Positions 22,434 through 35,071 of a DNA stretch of 64,000 nucleotides are shown here, one piece after another. A model generated the notes under the pieces. That model had not been told where the DNA came from and ran no database searches. It saw only the letters and a program-made list of their open reading frames with translations. Numbering within the stretch: the first letter of the stretch is position 1; each line of letters opens with the position of its first letter. The stretch is from contig JAUTDX010007415.1 of the NCBI GenBank assembly GCA_030844895.1, positions 1-64,000 on the forward strand, in the 5' to 3' direction. Both the position numbers and the translations under genes were made by a program. This stretch comes from Ambrosia x helenae (Eukaryota; Streptophyta; Magnoliopsida; Asterales; Asteraceae).

Positions 22434-24413
22434 AGTTCTTGAATGTTCTTGATGATTTAATGTTGATGATTGTTGTTAGTTGCCATGATTAGGGTTTTTG
22501 CATGATAATATATGTGTTTAATCATGATAGTATGGATTATACATGTGTTAGAGAGTTTTGAGCATGATTAGGGTTTGTGAATAACTTGGGCTGCAAGTTT
22601 TAAATTCTGGCAGATTCTTTTGGACGTTTTGTAGGGGCTGTAATGGGTTGGTAAATTGATAATTTTGATGATTTCTTTGCATGATTGTGTTGTACATAGT
22701 CTTAGCTTTTCATAATGGGTAAAACCATCAGATTGGACGTCGGTTGAGTCGTTTTTGGAATTTTAATTGATTAGGGGTCATATCAGATTTTCGGAACTGA
22801 AAATTGGGTCAACTTTAAATGGTCATAACTGGAGATTTACAAAGAATTAAGTTATGAAATTTTTACAGTAGGTCAACATTGGAAAAACTCGGCTTTTCCA
22901 AGTGATTCATCCCGTTTGGATGAATACACAATATTTGGAATTTTTCTACTAAACTGACCTGCTGTGGCAATTTTCTGGACATAGCTGTGTTGTACGAATT
23001 TTTATAATTTTTGTGTTTGGTTTTAGGGCAAAATAAAAATATGGGTTTACAACTTAATCCCATGAATACTCAGTAAAAATTTGGGATTTTAATTCATTCG
23101 TTAAGTGGGTTAAATGATACGTTTTTCACAGTGCACAATCTGTCCTAAAAAACGCAGATTGTGTACGAAGTCTTTATGTGACTATTTGAAGTTGTATATA
23201 GTATGGAATTGACATGTACTTGTGTGGAAACTTGCTTGAGGTGTATTTGATGTGTTGAACTCATAATAGTCACCATGATCACCAACGGGATACGTAGGAC
23301 ATACTTGTGCATGTAGAGTCACTAGGTGTCACTACACGGTTTTGAACTTTTAAAAGTGTCGCATAAACGTACGTTGTGGTATATTGGTTATGCATGTGTA
23401 CTCACATATTGACACATATAATAGGGAGTCGGTAGCGAGTCTCTATTACGTTGGAGTTTGGATATTTTGCTTGCAATCTAAGGTGAGTTTCACTACTCTT
23501 TTCTCAAAAGCATGCGTCTCGGGTTGAGACAACTTATTTAACGTTTCTAGTCCGGGTTGGGACTACTTTTACACATCCCGGGTTTGGGGTGCATGATTCA
23601 CGGGGTGAATCTACTTTTACTAATTCATGCTATATATCCTTGATGAACTAAACCAACCCTATCATTTAAGTCCTTCAAAATACCGAATCAATTGCCGGTT
23701 GGGCAAGCGGGTTACTAGTTGATAGCGCTATTAGGTCTAACAAACCTCACATCGTGCTGGGAGCATGGGTGTGAACTAATAACTTAAAACATATGTCATT
23801 GCTGATGGACAATGACGCAAGGCACTTTTCTCCCGGTTATGGGAACTTGTTCATTAGTAGTTCGGTATTCGCCGGTTTTAGTTATCATGATTGGGCTAGC
23901 TACCCCTGGCATATGAATTAGCTGTTTACTTGTGGCCAAGGAGGCCGACGTTCTTACTTATTGTTATGTGGTCTGGGAGACCGACGCTTTCATTTGGTTA
24001 CATGGTTTGGGAAACCTACGCTTTTACTTACTCACCTACTTTACTTAGTGAACTCACCAACATTGTTTGTTGACCCACCATTTACATGCTTTTGCAGGTA
24101 GTTAGCTTCTGGTGTCACGATTAGGAAGCACTGCACATTTCATTGCATTGGGTCTTGGGCATTCACCTAATTTACACATCATGCTCTTACCTTTATTTTT
24201 ATATGACATTAATCTTGGGCGCGTTGTTTTGCGCATGGTTTCTAAAAGGTTTAATTTGGTTTACGCTTCCACAGCTTAACAAAACTTGGTTTTTGAAAAC
24301 GAACTAAATGGTTTGGGCATTTAGAGTTCGTTCATATGACTTATGGCTATGGGATCCTGGTATGTCATGCGCCTCGCGGTAAAACCCCGCAGTGGAAATT
24401 TGAGGGTGTGACA
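21611..24413 (+). repeat. Gypsy-A right (3') LTR
   Basis: 2803 bp, TGTGACACCCC...GGTGTGACA, preceded by the purine tract TTGGGGATGA and followed by TSD AACAT. It holds a TA microsatellite of about 55 bp at 22374-22428. Confidence 0.92.
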
Positions 24414-24855
24414 AACATAGCCTAGTTTAAGTGTTGGTTGAATAATTAGGCTTTCGTTGGGTGAAATTATAAGTTATACGCGTACCAGGTGCGATACGCG
24501 CACTTTATTCGTTACCGGGAGATTTGTATGTAAAGTTTTCACTTATGGTTTTGGAGTTCCAAAACACATTATATTTTGTGAAAATACCCTTTATTTTATA
24601 TCCTGGGTGTCCGGGATCCTTTTCGTTTATTTAATTTTTACCGGGTAATCACCAACGTCCGTTCTGGACAAGTTTATTCGCACATGATTCCATCATGCTT
24701 CCACATTAAACATGTGCCTTCCTATGCATCTTATAAGGAATTTACTATTCTCTAAGGCATCAGTTAAAAAAAATTAACACGAATTTGCGCTTAATTACGT
24801 TAATTACACATTATTTAATTAGTACGGATTTACCTTAATTTTGCCGATTGTCACA
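24414..24855 (-). repeat. Gypsy-B 3' LTR, terminal segment
   Basis: Matches 35467-35908 closely and ends at GATTGTCACA (on the minus strand the LTR starts TGTGACAATCGG). It continues the LTR interrupted by gypsy-A. The first five bases are the right TSD of gypsy-A. No gene seen. Confidence 0.9.
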
Positions 24856-24868
24856 TTCTCCCCCCGTT
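24856..24868 (-). promoter_or_regulatory. Polypurine tract of gypsy-B
   Basis: On the minus strand, AACGGGGGGAGAA directly precedes the 3' LTR start TGTGACA, the expected site for plus-strand priming. Confidence 0.85.
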
Positions 24869-24889
24869 AAGAGAATTCCGTCCCGGAAT

Positions 24890-25955
24890 TCAATTCAAGT
24901 TCTCCGGTACTGGGGTCTTCTCGAATAGGGCGGGATATTTCTGCTTCATCTGGTCCAGCCTTTCCAACGTAAACTCCGGTCCACACTTGGCATTCCAACG
25001 CACTTTGAACAATCTGATCTTACTGCGTCTAAGCTTCTGAACCTTCCAATCAGTCACTTCGATCGGTTCTTCGACAAAATGTAGCTTATCGTCAATGTGG
25101 ATTTCGTTGGCAGGGATAATAAGGGTCTCATCGGATAGACACTTTTTCAAATTTGACACGTGGGATGTGCCGTGTATCCCGTTAAGCTCTTGCGGTAGCT
25201 TGAGCTTGTATGCCACAGGGCCTACTCTTGACAAAATTTCGAAAGGACCAACATATTGAGGGTTCAACTTCCCACGCTTTCCAAAACGCGCGACACCTTT
25301 CCAAGGTGACACCTTCAGTAGGACCTTGTCTCCGACTTGAAATTCCAAAGGCTTACGCCTCATATCCGCATAACTTTTATGTTGGTCGCGGGCCGCTTTG
25401 AGACGTTCTTTTATCAAAAAGATTTTATTCGTCGTCTCTTGAACAATTTCGGGCCCCGTACGTTTTTCTCCGACTTCAGCCCAACATAGCGGAGATCTAC
25501 ACTTACGTCCGTTATAGAGCTTCAAAAGGTGTGGCTTGAATACTCGTATGGTAGCTATTGCTATACGAGAATTCCACTAGTGGCAAGTGTGTGTCCCAAT
25601 TGCCACCGAAATCGATTGCGCACGCTCGTAACATATCTTCCAATGTTTGGATGGTTCGTTCACTTTGACCATCGGTTTGGGGATGATATGCGCTACTCAT
25701 GTCTAGGCGAGTACCGAGGGCATCGTTCAAGCTCTCCCAAAACCTTGAGGTGAAACGACTATCTCGATCGGAGATGATAGAGATAGGAACACCATGTTTA
25801 GACACCACTTCCTTGATATACAAACGAGTCAACTTTTCCAATTTATCCATTTCGAAGATTGGAAGGAAGTGTGCGGATTTCGTCAATCGATCAACAATCA
25901 CCCAAATCATATCATGGCCGCTTGTTGCCTTGGGCAATTTAGAAATGAAATCCAT
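24890..25955 (-). pseudogene. Integrase core and chromodomain-like C-terminus of gypsy-B
   Basis: Two frames, 25955-25512 and 25525-24890, together cover the integrase core and tail but overlap in different frames, so a frameshift lies near 25515. The core shows MDFISKLPKATSGHDMIWVI, IISDRDSRFTSRFW and AYHPQTDGQSERTIQTLEDM, which contain the catalytic D, D and E. The tail has the GPFEIL/VGPVAYKL module and then the chromodomain-like EEPIEVTDWKVQKLRRSK with VRWN..GPEFTLE. The core residues are all present, but the polyprotein is not continuous. Confidence 0.9.
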
Positions 25956-25967
25956 GGAAATTTGTTA

Positions 25968-26790
25968 CTATTTCCACTCAGGTATTTCCTGTTGTTGGAG
26001 CAAACCGGACGGCCTTTGGTGTTCGGCTTTAACCTTTGCACAAGTTAAACAGCGCGCAACATAAGCCACTATGTCTCTCTTGAAATTCGGCCACCAGTAA
26101 TGTTCTTTCAAATCATGAAACATTTTATCCGCACTGGGGTGAACCGAATATCGAGAGCTGTGAGCTTCAGCTAGAACTAGCTCACGTAATCCACCATATA
26201 AGGGTACCCAAACTCTATTCATGAAATATAGAGTTTGATCCGCTTTAGGATCCAATGAGTCAACCATTTTTCGCAGCCTTTCATTTCTAACATTCTCGGG
26301 CTTAAGCGCATTATTTTGGGCCTCAAGAATCCGATCCGTTAGATTTGTGTGAATAGTTCGACCCAAAGAATGAACACGTAATGGCTTAACCCGTTCCTTA
26401 CGACTTAAGGCATCCGCTACGACGTTTGCCTTTCCGGGATGATATTTGATTTCACAATCATAGTCATTCAACAATTCGACCCATCTCCATTGTCGCATAT
26501 TCAAATCCTTCTGATCAAAGATGTGTTGCAAACTCTTATGATCAGTGAAGATCGTGCACTTAGTGCCATATATTTTGAGAGCGAAACACCACTGCACCCA
26601 ATTCCAAATCGTGTGTAGTGTAGTTCTTCTCATGAACCTTCAATTGTCTAGAAGCATATGCAATCACCTTTTCCTGTTGCATCAAAACGCAACCCAAACC
26701 TTGATGCGAAGCATCACAATAGACCACAAAATCTTCAGTACCATCGGGTAGTGATAGTATTGGAGCACCACACAATTTATCCTTCAACAA
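25968..26790 (-). pseudogene. RNase H and integrase zinc finger of gypsy-B
   Basis: RNase H starts in one frame (FVVYCDASHQGLGCVLMQ, 26790-26560) and continues in another (TIFTDHKSLQHIFDQ, 26633-25968), so there is a frameshift near 26600. The KYHPGKANVVADALSRK connector, absent from gypsy-A, is intact here. The integrase zinc-finger half follows (CLTCAKVKAEHQRPSG), then a stop before the core. Confidence 0.9.
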
Positions 26791-26821
26791 TTGAAAGGCC
26801 GACTCTTGTTTTTCAGTCCAT

Positions 26822-27490
26822 TCAAACTTTTTTATCCTTTTGGGTTAGCATACTCAAGGACTGTGCTATCTTAGAAAAATTCTCGATGAATCTTCTATAG
26901 TAACCCGCAAGGCCAAGAAATTGTCGTACTTCAGTAGGAGTTTTGGGCGCCTCCCAATTCTTGATTGCCTCGATCTTGGTGGGATCAACATGTATGCCTT
27001 TTTCATTCACCATGTGGCCTAAGAAATGAACCTCCCGAATCCAGAAGTCGCATTTCGAGAATTTGGCATATAGTTTCTCCTTGCATAGTAACTCCAGAAT
27101 TAAACGAAGGTGATTTTCATGATCCTTTTTGGTGCTAGAATAGATCAATATATCATCAATGAATACGATTACGAACTTATCCAAATAAGGCTTGCATAGA
27201 CGATTCATCAAGTCCATGAAAACTGCAGGAGTGTTGGTTAAACCAAATAGCATCACTAGGAACTCATAGTGACCGTAACGAGTCCTAAAAGCAGTCTTTG
27301 GTACATCCTCTTCTTGGATACGAAGTTGATGGTAACCGGATCGTAGATCGATCTTGGAGTAAAAGCTAGATCCTTGGAGTTGATCAAACAAATCATTGAT
27401 CCTGGGAAGGGGATATCGATTTTTAATGGTCAATTTGTTCAACTCACGATAATCGATGCGCATTCGAAAAGTGCCATCTTTCTTCTTCAC
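26822..27490 (-). pseudogene. Reverse transcriptase of gypsy-B
   Basis: About 220 residues of the RT palm and connection: KKKDGTFRMRIDYRELN, SKIDLRSGYHQL, the catalytic FIDDILIYS box and FLGLAGYYRRFI. A frameshift or stop separates it from the protease side near 27500 and from RNase H near 26820. The fold-defining residues look intact. Confidence 0.9.
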
Positions 27491-27528
27491 GAGTAAGACA
27501 GGAGCTCCCTAGGGTGAGAAACTCGGTC

Positions 27529-28030
27529 TTATGAAACCTTTATCCAATAATTCTTGTAATTGATTGGAGCAAAGCGATATGGCGATCGCGCTACAGGAGC
27601 AGCTCCAGGAACCAGATCAATACGAAATTCGACTTGTCGAGGGGGTGGCAATCCTGGCAAATCTTCAAGGAACACATCAGGAAAGTCTCTCACAATAGGA
27701 ATATCTTCAAGTTTTCGCTCGTCAGCTTTCTTATCTATCACGTGTGCCAAGAACGCAATATGACCTTTCCGTATGCACTTTTGCGCCTTCATGCTCGTAA
27801 TAATTCTCAACGGCATTCCACGCCTTTCCCCTTGTATCGAAAGAGTTTCACCACTCGCGAGAGGAACTTGAATTATTTTATCGTCACAAACAACGACGGC
27901 GCGATGTGTAGATAACCAATCCATACCGACGACTACGTCAAAACTACTGGTAAGAGATCAATACTAAACTCGTGTCCACAAGGACTCAACTTAAACTCCT
28001 TCGCCATACCGAAGCATAATGGTTGTTAAG
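27529..28030 (-). pseudogene. Gypsy-B protease with the active-site region deleted
   Basis: The C-terminal protease segment (VVGMDWLSTHRA) and linker to RT (DVFLEDLPGLPPPRQVEF) are present. Upstream, the frame passes from the segment before the active site straight to GHEFSIDLLP-like sequence; the DTGAD active-site box seen in gypsy-A is missing. A deletion of a few tens of residues, plus a frameshift near 28000, explains this. Confidence 0.75.
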
Positions 28031-29304
28031 AGGGAACGTACCGTGACTACATTAGGGTCTTGACGTGCATCACCAGCACCGATCACAAATGACCGTCCGC
28101 GGGCTTGGTTGTTCAGCTTTGGGCAATCCTTCTTCCAATGATCAAGCGATCCACATGCAAAGCATGGCCTCGCTTCTCCACTCTTGGGCGCTCCGGCCCT
28201 ACAATCTTCAGTTTTGTGCCCAGCACGGTGGCACTTCCCGCAAGTACCATCATATTTCCTTCCATGGTTTCCAGTTTTCCTTTCATTCATCCGACCCGTG
28301 GCAACATACCCTTTTTCCTTCTTGTTTGCATTCCCAGATGACACGTCCTTCTTTCCTTCACTCCTCTTCCGCTTCCCAAACCTAGAGCGATTCGTTTGCT
28401 CAGCAGTAACAGATCCAGAACTAGAACCCAAATTCTTTCCCTCTACACTCTTCGCATCAGAAATCTTCAACCCAGAGACCTTCTTACCAACGTGCCCATA
28501 CGGATGGCATCTTCAGTGAGACTCAAAGCAAGGTCAATAGCCTCATGTATGGTCGTGGGCTTCGATGAGGTGACCATGTTGCGAATCTGGGGTGCCAACC
28601 CAAAAAGGTACTTTTTATCTTCTTATTATCTGGCGTAACCAACCGGGGAACCAACCTAGAGAGGTCATGAAACCTGGACGTGTAACCCGCAACGTCCGAA
28701 CCGATCATCGTAAAATTCCAGAACTCGGTTTCCAGTTTCTGAATTTCGCTAGCGGGGCAGTACTCAGAGATCATAAGTTCCATTAGTTCCAACCAGGATA
28801 GAGAGTACGCCGCATCATCACCCAAGGATTGGACCTGGCTGTTCCACCAAGTCAAAGCTTGATCCAGAAACAGGTTGGTGGAGTAAATCACGGTTTGTCT
28901 TGGAGTGCAACCGCTGATGCGAATCACCGCTTCGGTCTTTTCGAACCACTTGACCAGGCCAACGGAGTCTTCGGTCCCACTGAAATTTATGGGCTTGTAG
29001 TCCAGAAATGCCTTGAACGTGCATCCACGTTCGTGGGAAGCAGTTTCTGAAACAACACAGTGATAAGTTATTATTGGATAGAAGTATCGAGTCAACTTCC
29101 CAACATTTCACTTTATCATGAATCACTTACCAGTGGGGGAACGCTCTCGGCGATCATCCTCGGAGCGGTCTCGTGATCCATCAGTTCGTGCGGCCTTAAG
29201 TTCGGCAATGGCTCGGGAAATTCGTTCAGAAAGCAGTTGTTCCAACTCGGCGGGGGTCGTGGGCAGCCATCAGTACTGGAGTTACTCCTAGTAGCTGGTG
29301 CCAT
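27991..29304 (-). pseudogene. Gag of gypsy-B (frameshifted)
   Basis: Gag begins at about 29304 (MAPATRSNSSTDG). The capsid part in a second frame carries CTFKAFLDYKP and GLVKWFEKTEAVI (29095-28523), and the nucleocapsid part in 28470-27991 has a CCHC knuckle with CFACGSLDHWKKDC. At least two frameshifts separate them. Confidence 0.88.
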
Positions 29305-29691
29305 TAAACTTCAATAACATGTATCAAAGGTTAATTTGACGAATATTTATCCAAATATTGTCACACACGACACACAAATAACATCACATCACATGAATAT
29401 AGTCGATAACATGTCATCACAATACAATCTCACAAACCACAAGATATAGAGTAGATAATAATCATAGACAACCACAGGCGTACAATATAATAACAACATA
29501 TTTTACCATAATAACAATAAGATTTTCATTAATTTCAAAGTCACGAGTACAACACTTTGTTTCAACCAGCAAAATAGGGGATATCATCCCTCATACATCG
29601 TTTTGAAATACAGCAAAAATATCATGTCATAAGTCAGCACATCCCGCACGGCTAGGTAAAACGCAAAAAGAGTGCTACAACCCAACTACTA

Positions 29692-31218
29692 CTATATATC
29701 CATAGTGATGACTCCTCGAAGATCCATGCGATGCATCAATGCCCACTGAGGTGGTGGCGGTGGATACTGATACTCGGGCGCGCTGATACTAATGGCCATG
29801 TTGATAGCCATGATACGGTCATAAAGAAACTGTCTGTGAGCATAATGGCTTTCGCCAGTGATGCCACATATGGCATCCATACTCAACAACTCCTCGGCAT
29901 AGTGGGCGAGTGCATCCCTTGCGTCAATAATCTGGGCCCACATGACGTGAGCCTGATAGTCCATGTGCGTAACGGTGCGCTGCACCGTGTCCGCAAACGC
30001 TTGGAAATCGCTCTCCAGTTTGATCAGGGTAGTCAGGGCATGCCCAGGTAACGGGGCCAACCCAAAGGGCTGTGATGGCCCGGGCATGTCGAGGTACGTC
30101 GGCTGTGAAGGGCCGACTATGTCTGGTATGAGTGGGGGTAGGGGTGCAAACGGCTGAGGCAAGCTCATCAGCCCAGGGGTAAAAGAGGAAAGCATCAGGT
30201 ACGGGTCTCCTGCACCCAAAGTGCATGGTGCAGGTGGTTGTGTCACAGGTACAGTGGGGACTGTGGTAACATAGGTAGAGTGGGGGCAGGTGTGGGAATG
30301 ATGCTCAAGGGTGGGACCTCAGGTGTTGTGGACGGTCATAAAAACAGGCTCAACTAGTGGAGCGATGAGGGGGTGTGTGGTGACCACTAACTCTGGGTGG
30401 AGACAACAATGGTGGGGGTGTCAGGGCTGTCAGTAGAGTAGGCAGTCATGCCAGCTCTCCGCAGCTCAGAGCTACGAGCGGAGCTACCCTCGAGGATCTA
30501 GCCAACAAGCCCTGCATTGGGTGCATTGCGTGCCAGCGGCTCATCAGCAACCGGAGCGTCATGCTCCGAAGGCTCAGGGTGTGGAATAGGAGCTACAGGC
30601 TCAACAGGATCGTCTGTCCCAAAAACACTCTCGTGTGGGACAGGGGCAGGCTCAGCAGCAGGGGCAAGTAACCCTAAAACGGCTCTAGGTAGTGGAACTG
30701 AATACCAAACAGAATCAAGACCAACGATAGTGGGTACTACGGATGCCACGGACTCCTCGAGATCAATGCGACCCTCAGGATACTTGCGCTACAAGAACCC
30801 GGCATAAAAACCTCTCACAAGGGGTACTAATTCTCTACCCTTGGGAACCCGTATGTATGGGGGTGGACAGGGGGGTGATCAACATGTGCATGGGGGTCAA
30901 AAGGAGACTCCACAGTCTCAGACGTCGCTGGGACTGGGGATACTGGGCCTCTACAACCTATAGGGAAGTCTCTAATGGTAGGGACCAGGTGTGGGGGTAA
31001 AGGAGCGACTGGTGGTGGAATAATGGGTGCACCCTCATATCGTCACCGCCCTCATCCTCGGCGGCTGTGTGTGGCTCTACAGCGTCATCTACCTCCATGG
31101 GCTCCTCCTCCTCCGACTCGAGGTCGATGATCTCCTCTGGATCGGCTGGAAGGGCAGCCAAAATCTGTAAGCTACTATCGAAGCTCGACTCAGGAACAAT
31201 ATCGCTGTCCGAAGACAT
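29692..31218 (-). pseudogene. Extra ORF between primer site and gag (gypsy-B), broken
   Basis: Three consecutive frames on the minus strand look like one decayed protein: an acidic N-terminus (31218-30958, DLESEEEEPMEV), a proline/acid-rich segment (30749-30498), and a proline-rich plus helical C-terminus (30246-29692, with MDYQAHVMWAQIIDARDALA). It sits where gypsy-A has its coiled-coil ORF. The domain is not recognised and the role is unknown. Confidence 0.55.
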
Positions 31219-31493
31219 CTCCTGGCAAAAGAATAGTACTATATATATGAATTATCAATTAGAAAGTTAAGCTTATATCTAGCACAACCTTCTTAACTCT
31301 TAAATCTAATGTAACATATATTGACAACCATGGCTAGTTCGGTCGGAATCTCCCCATATACAATGTTCCTTTCTTTCTAGAAAAATTACTTTGTTATGTT
31401 GTAAATTTTAGAAAACTTTATCCTTTGAACCAAATCCGGTTATAGTCTAGGTTTTCAAAAATACTACAACCAAATCCGGTTATCCTATAACCT

Positions 31494-31507
31494 TGGCTCT
31501 GATACCA
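31494..31507 (-). promoter_or_regulatory. Primer binding site of gypsy-B
   Basis: On the minus strand TGGTATCAGAGCCA follows the 5' LTR after a few bases and matches initiator methionine tRNA, as in gypsy-A. Confidence 0.85.
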
Positions 31508-32482
31508 CTTCTGTCACACCACGCCAATGGCGGAAACACGTGGCGCGAAGGTTCAAGGGTATAAAGTCAAGGTTAACACAAACTACAAGTAACTAAGAAA
31601 GGGGATCATTCATTATTACGTCGAAACAAGTTTTAAGTTTACATATCCTTAAACCACATAGTTTAATACAATAGTGGAGGTTTCTCAAATATATCCCAAC
31701 ACTATGGGAAATAACATTGAAACCCCACCAAAATATCCGACATAAGAGAGAGATCCCCGCCCCAACTCCCACTGATCAATTACCTGAAAGATATGTTAAA
31801 AATCGTCAATATATAAATATTGGTGAGTTCACAGGTTTTAGTTTATAAAACATCACTTTTGGGAAAATAAACACATGTTGTGACCATTATAGGAGTTGCA
31901 AGTTCCTACCATCTACTTGAGCCCATAACCAAACCAAGACTAGCAATGCCCCGCCAAGTTGTTTCTCGGTAAATAACCACTTAATTCGTAATACGAGCAC
32001 CCCAGGCATACGCCAATGCATAATCGACGCTATCGATTAGGGGTGGGCCTTGTCAGGCACCAATAGTACTATATCAATATTCCTTCGGTTTCATTTCCCT
32101 GAATTAATGGTTACAGTAACGAGGACTCTACCCGAGTGGCGATCAACTACTCAAGTAATTTATCCTGTCACATTCCCTAACATATCTTTCCCCCCCAATG
32201 AAAACAGTAAAATGGGGCCGTGAAACTCACCTCAAGCAAGTGCGAAATCCAAATAGAGAATAGTCAGTCCAAGGTCAACACCTACAAACGTCCTAGACGT
32301 ATAAATCACTAAGCCTATAGTGCGTGCGTTTCGGCAAGTTGTACGTCCAACTCCCAAACCACTATTTAGTCCAATTCCCTGTTTAATTAAACGTGTATCC
32401 TGGGTCCTTTGGTGATGGATTACCCTTTTTACAAGTTACACTTATATTTCCATGAATATTAATTAACTTGTATAATATTGTT

Positions 32483-32724
32483 CTCGACTCAACTCACTTG
32501 ACGTATAATTATTTTCCCATTAAATAATTATATTAAGATCTTGTCGTTCGATATAATATTTTTAACACTCGACTCGACTCACTTTACCGTATATTTATTT
32601 TCCCATTAAATAAATATACTAGGATCTTGTCGACTCGTCATATTTTTTTCCACACTCGACTCGACTCACTTTACCGTATATTTACTTTCCCATTAAATAA
32701 ATATACTAGGATCTCGTCGATTCG

Positions 32725-32758
<34 letters not shown>

Positions 32759-32865
32759 ATATATATATTCCTCACTCGACTCGACTCGACTCACTTTACC
32801 GTATATTTACTTTCCCATTAAATAAATATAATAGGATCTCGTCGATTCGATAATATATATTTTAT
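32483..32865. repeat. Minisatellite in gypsy-B LTR, four units of roughly 80-120 bp
   Basis: Units start at CTCGACTC near 32483, 32578, 32655 and 32775. Each continues with CACTTKACNGTATA, a TTTCCCATTAAATAA phrase, GGATCTYGTCG and an AT-rich spacer; the third spacer has expanded into TA repeats. Confidence 0.85.
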
Positions 32866-33350
32866 TGTCAAGTCCATACGCTTGTTTTAAACGTTTAATC
32901 GTTAGATTATTTACGTTATTTTTCTCCCACGAATAAATTCCCAACACTTAGGAAAGTGTTATGTATTTTTCACCTGGATTATATATTTAAAGTCCTTTAA
33001 AATATATGTTCTCATTTTCTCCTTAGACGTAATAATTAAAATACTTATTTGTTCATTTTTACGTCTTAGTTCGTTAACACGTCCAAACCGATTACTTAAC
33101 ATATATATATATATATTGTCAATTTTCCAAGTTCCAACAATATGTGTCCATGAAATTAATCATCTTTTAATTCCTACACATTTTACTTGGATGTTTATAA
33201 ACACATTTGTATTTTTAATACCAAGACTTGGTTACTTATATATATAAAATGCTCGAACACTTTTATATTCCCATTTATATAAAAGTGTTCATTTTTTTAT
33301 ACAAGTTTCTACCAATAATTTAATTTATCTAACATTTTAATTTTTATATA

Positions 33351-33404
<54 letters not shown>

Positions 33405-34398
33405 ATTTGCTATTATTTACAAAATCAACCTTGGAAAGTTCTCATTTTACACTTTTGACGCCAAACTTTTCAAAGTTATATTTTTAGATACAAGTTTCTA
33501 AAAATATCATTTTATGTCCCTCAACTTTTAAAGTTACTAAAATAGTTCCTTAACTTCCAAGATTTACATTTTCTTCTCAATCTTTCAAACATGACAATTT
33601 TCTACTAAACTAGTAAACTTTATTTGATCATATTTGTCATGTTAGTTTATTTTTATGTTCCAACACTTTTAATAGTCTATAATCGTCTTGGTAAGGATAA
33701 TAATAGGTGTACTTAGTGTATTTTGTCCAATATGTCCAATTTACATTTTTCAAGTGTGTAGACTTTGAAGATGTAAAGTTTATGTAACTTGTTTTCTAAC
33801 AAAATCAACACCATATATAGTCTTAGATGCTTATGATATGATGATTAAAACCATATTTAAGTTTATTCAAGTTCAATAACAAGCTATGTTTAGATCTCCA
33901 TTTTCTTTAAGTCTTTGTGAACTTTATAAAACTACAAGAACAATACATATCCATCACCAAAATTTCGGCCCTTAATACACACTTATAACACCATTTTAGT
34001 CTTTAAAAAGCATATGTTTTATCATGTAAAGCTTCATTAAGTTAACCCATTGTACAAATTTCTTCTAGATAATAAACATAAACTTTTAAAGACAAGAACA
34101 AGATCAAGAATACCTACAACTAGCACAAGGCTAGGGAAGCTAAAAATACTTGATTTTGATGGGGTTTAGTGTGTTCTTCCTAGGTGGTTAAGCTCCAAGC
34201 TTGAAACACACAAATGGGGTTTGGAAAATGGATGTTTATGAAGGAATTTGGAGTGTTAAAACTTGAAGGTGAGTGTGTGGGTGTGCTTGTTTGTTCACGA
34301 CAAAGAGAGGAGGAAGAAGAAGTTTTTGATCAAGTGTGGTGTCTTGTGATATTTTATAACCTTATCATATCTTTGTAGATTCAAGATATCTATCACTA

Positions 34399-35071
34399 GG
34401 CCTGTAAACGAACCGAACGTTCATGAACTGTTCGTGAACTGTTCGGCGGGAAGTTCGTTTATGTTCGTTTATTTAAATAAATGAACGAACACGAACACAT
34501 TTTTTTGTTCGTTTAATTAAACGAACGAACATGAACACACGTTGTGTTCGTTCATTTATGTTCATGAACGTTCGTTTATGTTCGTTCATTTATGTTCGTT
34601 TATTTTTGTTCGTTTATGTTCGTTTAATTAAACTTAACTTTATTTTTATTATTTATTTCCTTTTGTTAAGTAAGCTTAATTCATATGTTTTTAAAACTTA
34701 ACCCTAACCCTAACATTCTAAACATATCACTTATCAACCGCTCTCCACACTTCACATCCGCTCTCCACCCTAACCCTAACGTTCATTTATGTTCATGAAT
34801 CATTATTAACTTGTTTTTGTTTGTGTTCGTTTATGTTCATTTGTGTTCGTTTATATTGATCATTTGTGTTCGTTTATGTTCATGAACTGTTCGTTTAGGT
34901 TTAAATGAACGAACATAAACGAACACGAACAAGACAAATTTCTTAATGAACGAACACGAACACAAAAATGTGTTCGATTATGTGTTCGTGTTCGTGTTCG
35001 TGTTCGGTTAAAGTTAAATGAACAAACACGAACATGCCTGTGTTCGTGTTCGTTCGGTTCGTTTACAGGCC
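34399..35071. mobile_element. 673-bp foldback/MITE-like element in the gypsy-B LTR
   Basis: Terminal inverted repeats GGCCTGTAAACGAACCGAAC / GTTCGGTTCGTTTACAGGCC flank an interior of GTTCGTTTATGTTCG-type iterations on both strands. The 12-mer TATCTATCACTA lies directly on both sides (34387-34398 and 35072-35083). The sister LTR at 10548-10575 lacks the insertion and has one copy of the related target. There is no coding capacity. The long TSD points to a Mutator-type mechanism, but family assignment is open. Confidence 0.88.

Larger units (their letters stand above)
10941..24413 (+). mobile_element. Gypsy-A: tandem Ty3/gypsy retrotransposon with three LTRs
   Basis: The element starts TGTGACACCCC and ends GGTGTGACA, and is flanked by AACAT at 10936-10940 and 24414-24418. 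Order: truncated LTR (10941-11219), 3' part of an internal region (11220-13569), full LTR (13570-16339), full internal region (16340-21610), full LTR (21611-24413). The TSD encloses the whole tandem, which fits unequal recombination between LTRs after one insertion. It is nested in a gypsy-B LTR: the host sequence reads through from 10935 to 24414 when compared with 35460-35480. The coding type is chromovirus-like (Tekay/Del style, with a C-terminal chromodomain-like segment). All reading frames are damaged. Confidence 0.9.
24856..31511 (-). mobile_element. Gypsy-B internal region (Ty3/gypsy, chromovirus type)
   Basis: On the minus strand, from the primer site at 31507 to the purine tract at 24856-24868, the order is extra ORF, gag, protease, RT, RNase H, integrase, chromodomain-like tail. 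Several frameshifts, in-frame stops and a deletion in protease make it defective. The element is older than its insertions: its 3' LTR contains the MULE and gypsy-A, and its 5' LTR contains a foldback element. Confidence 0.92.

Noticed and set aside
34690..34790. CCCTAA runs as an interstitial telomere
   Set aside because: Only two to three units, lacking the plant CCCTAAA period, and located inside the foldback element.
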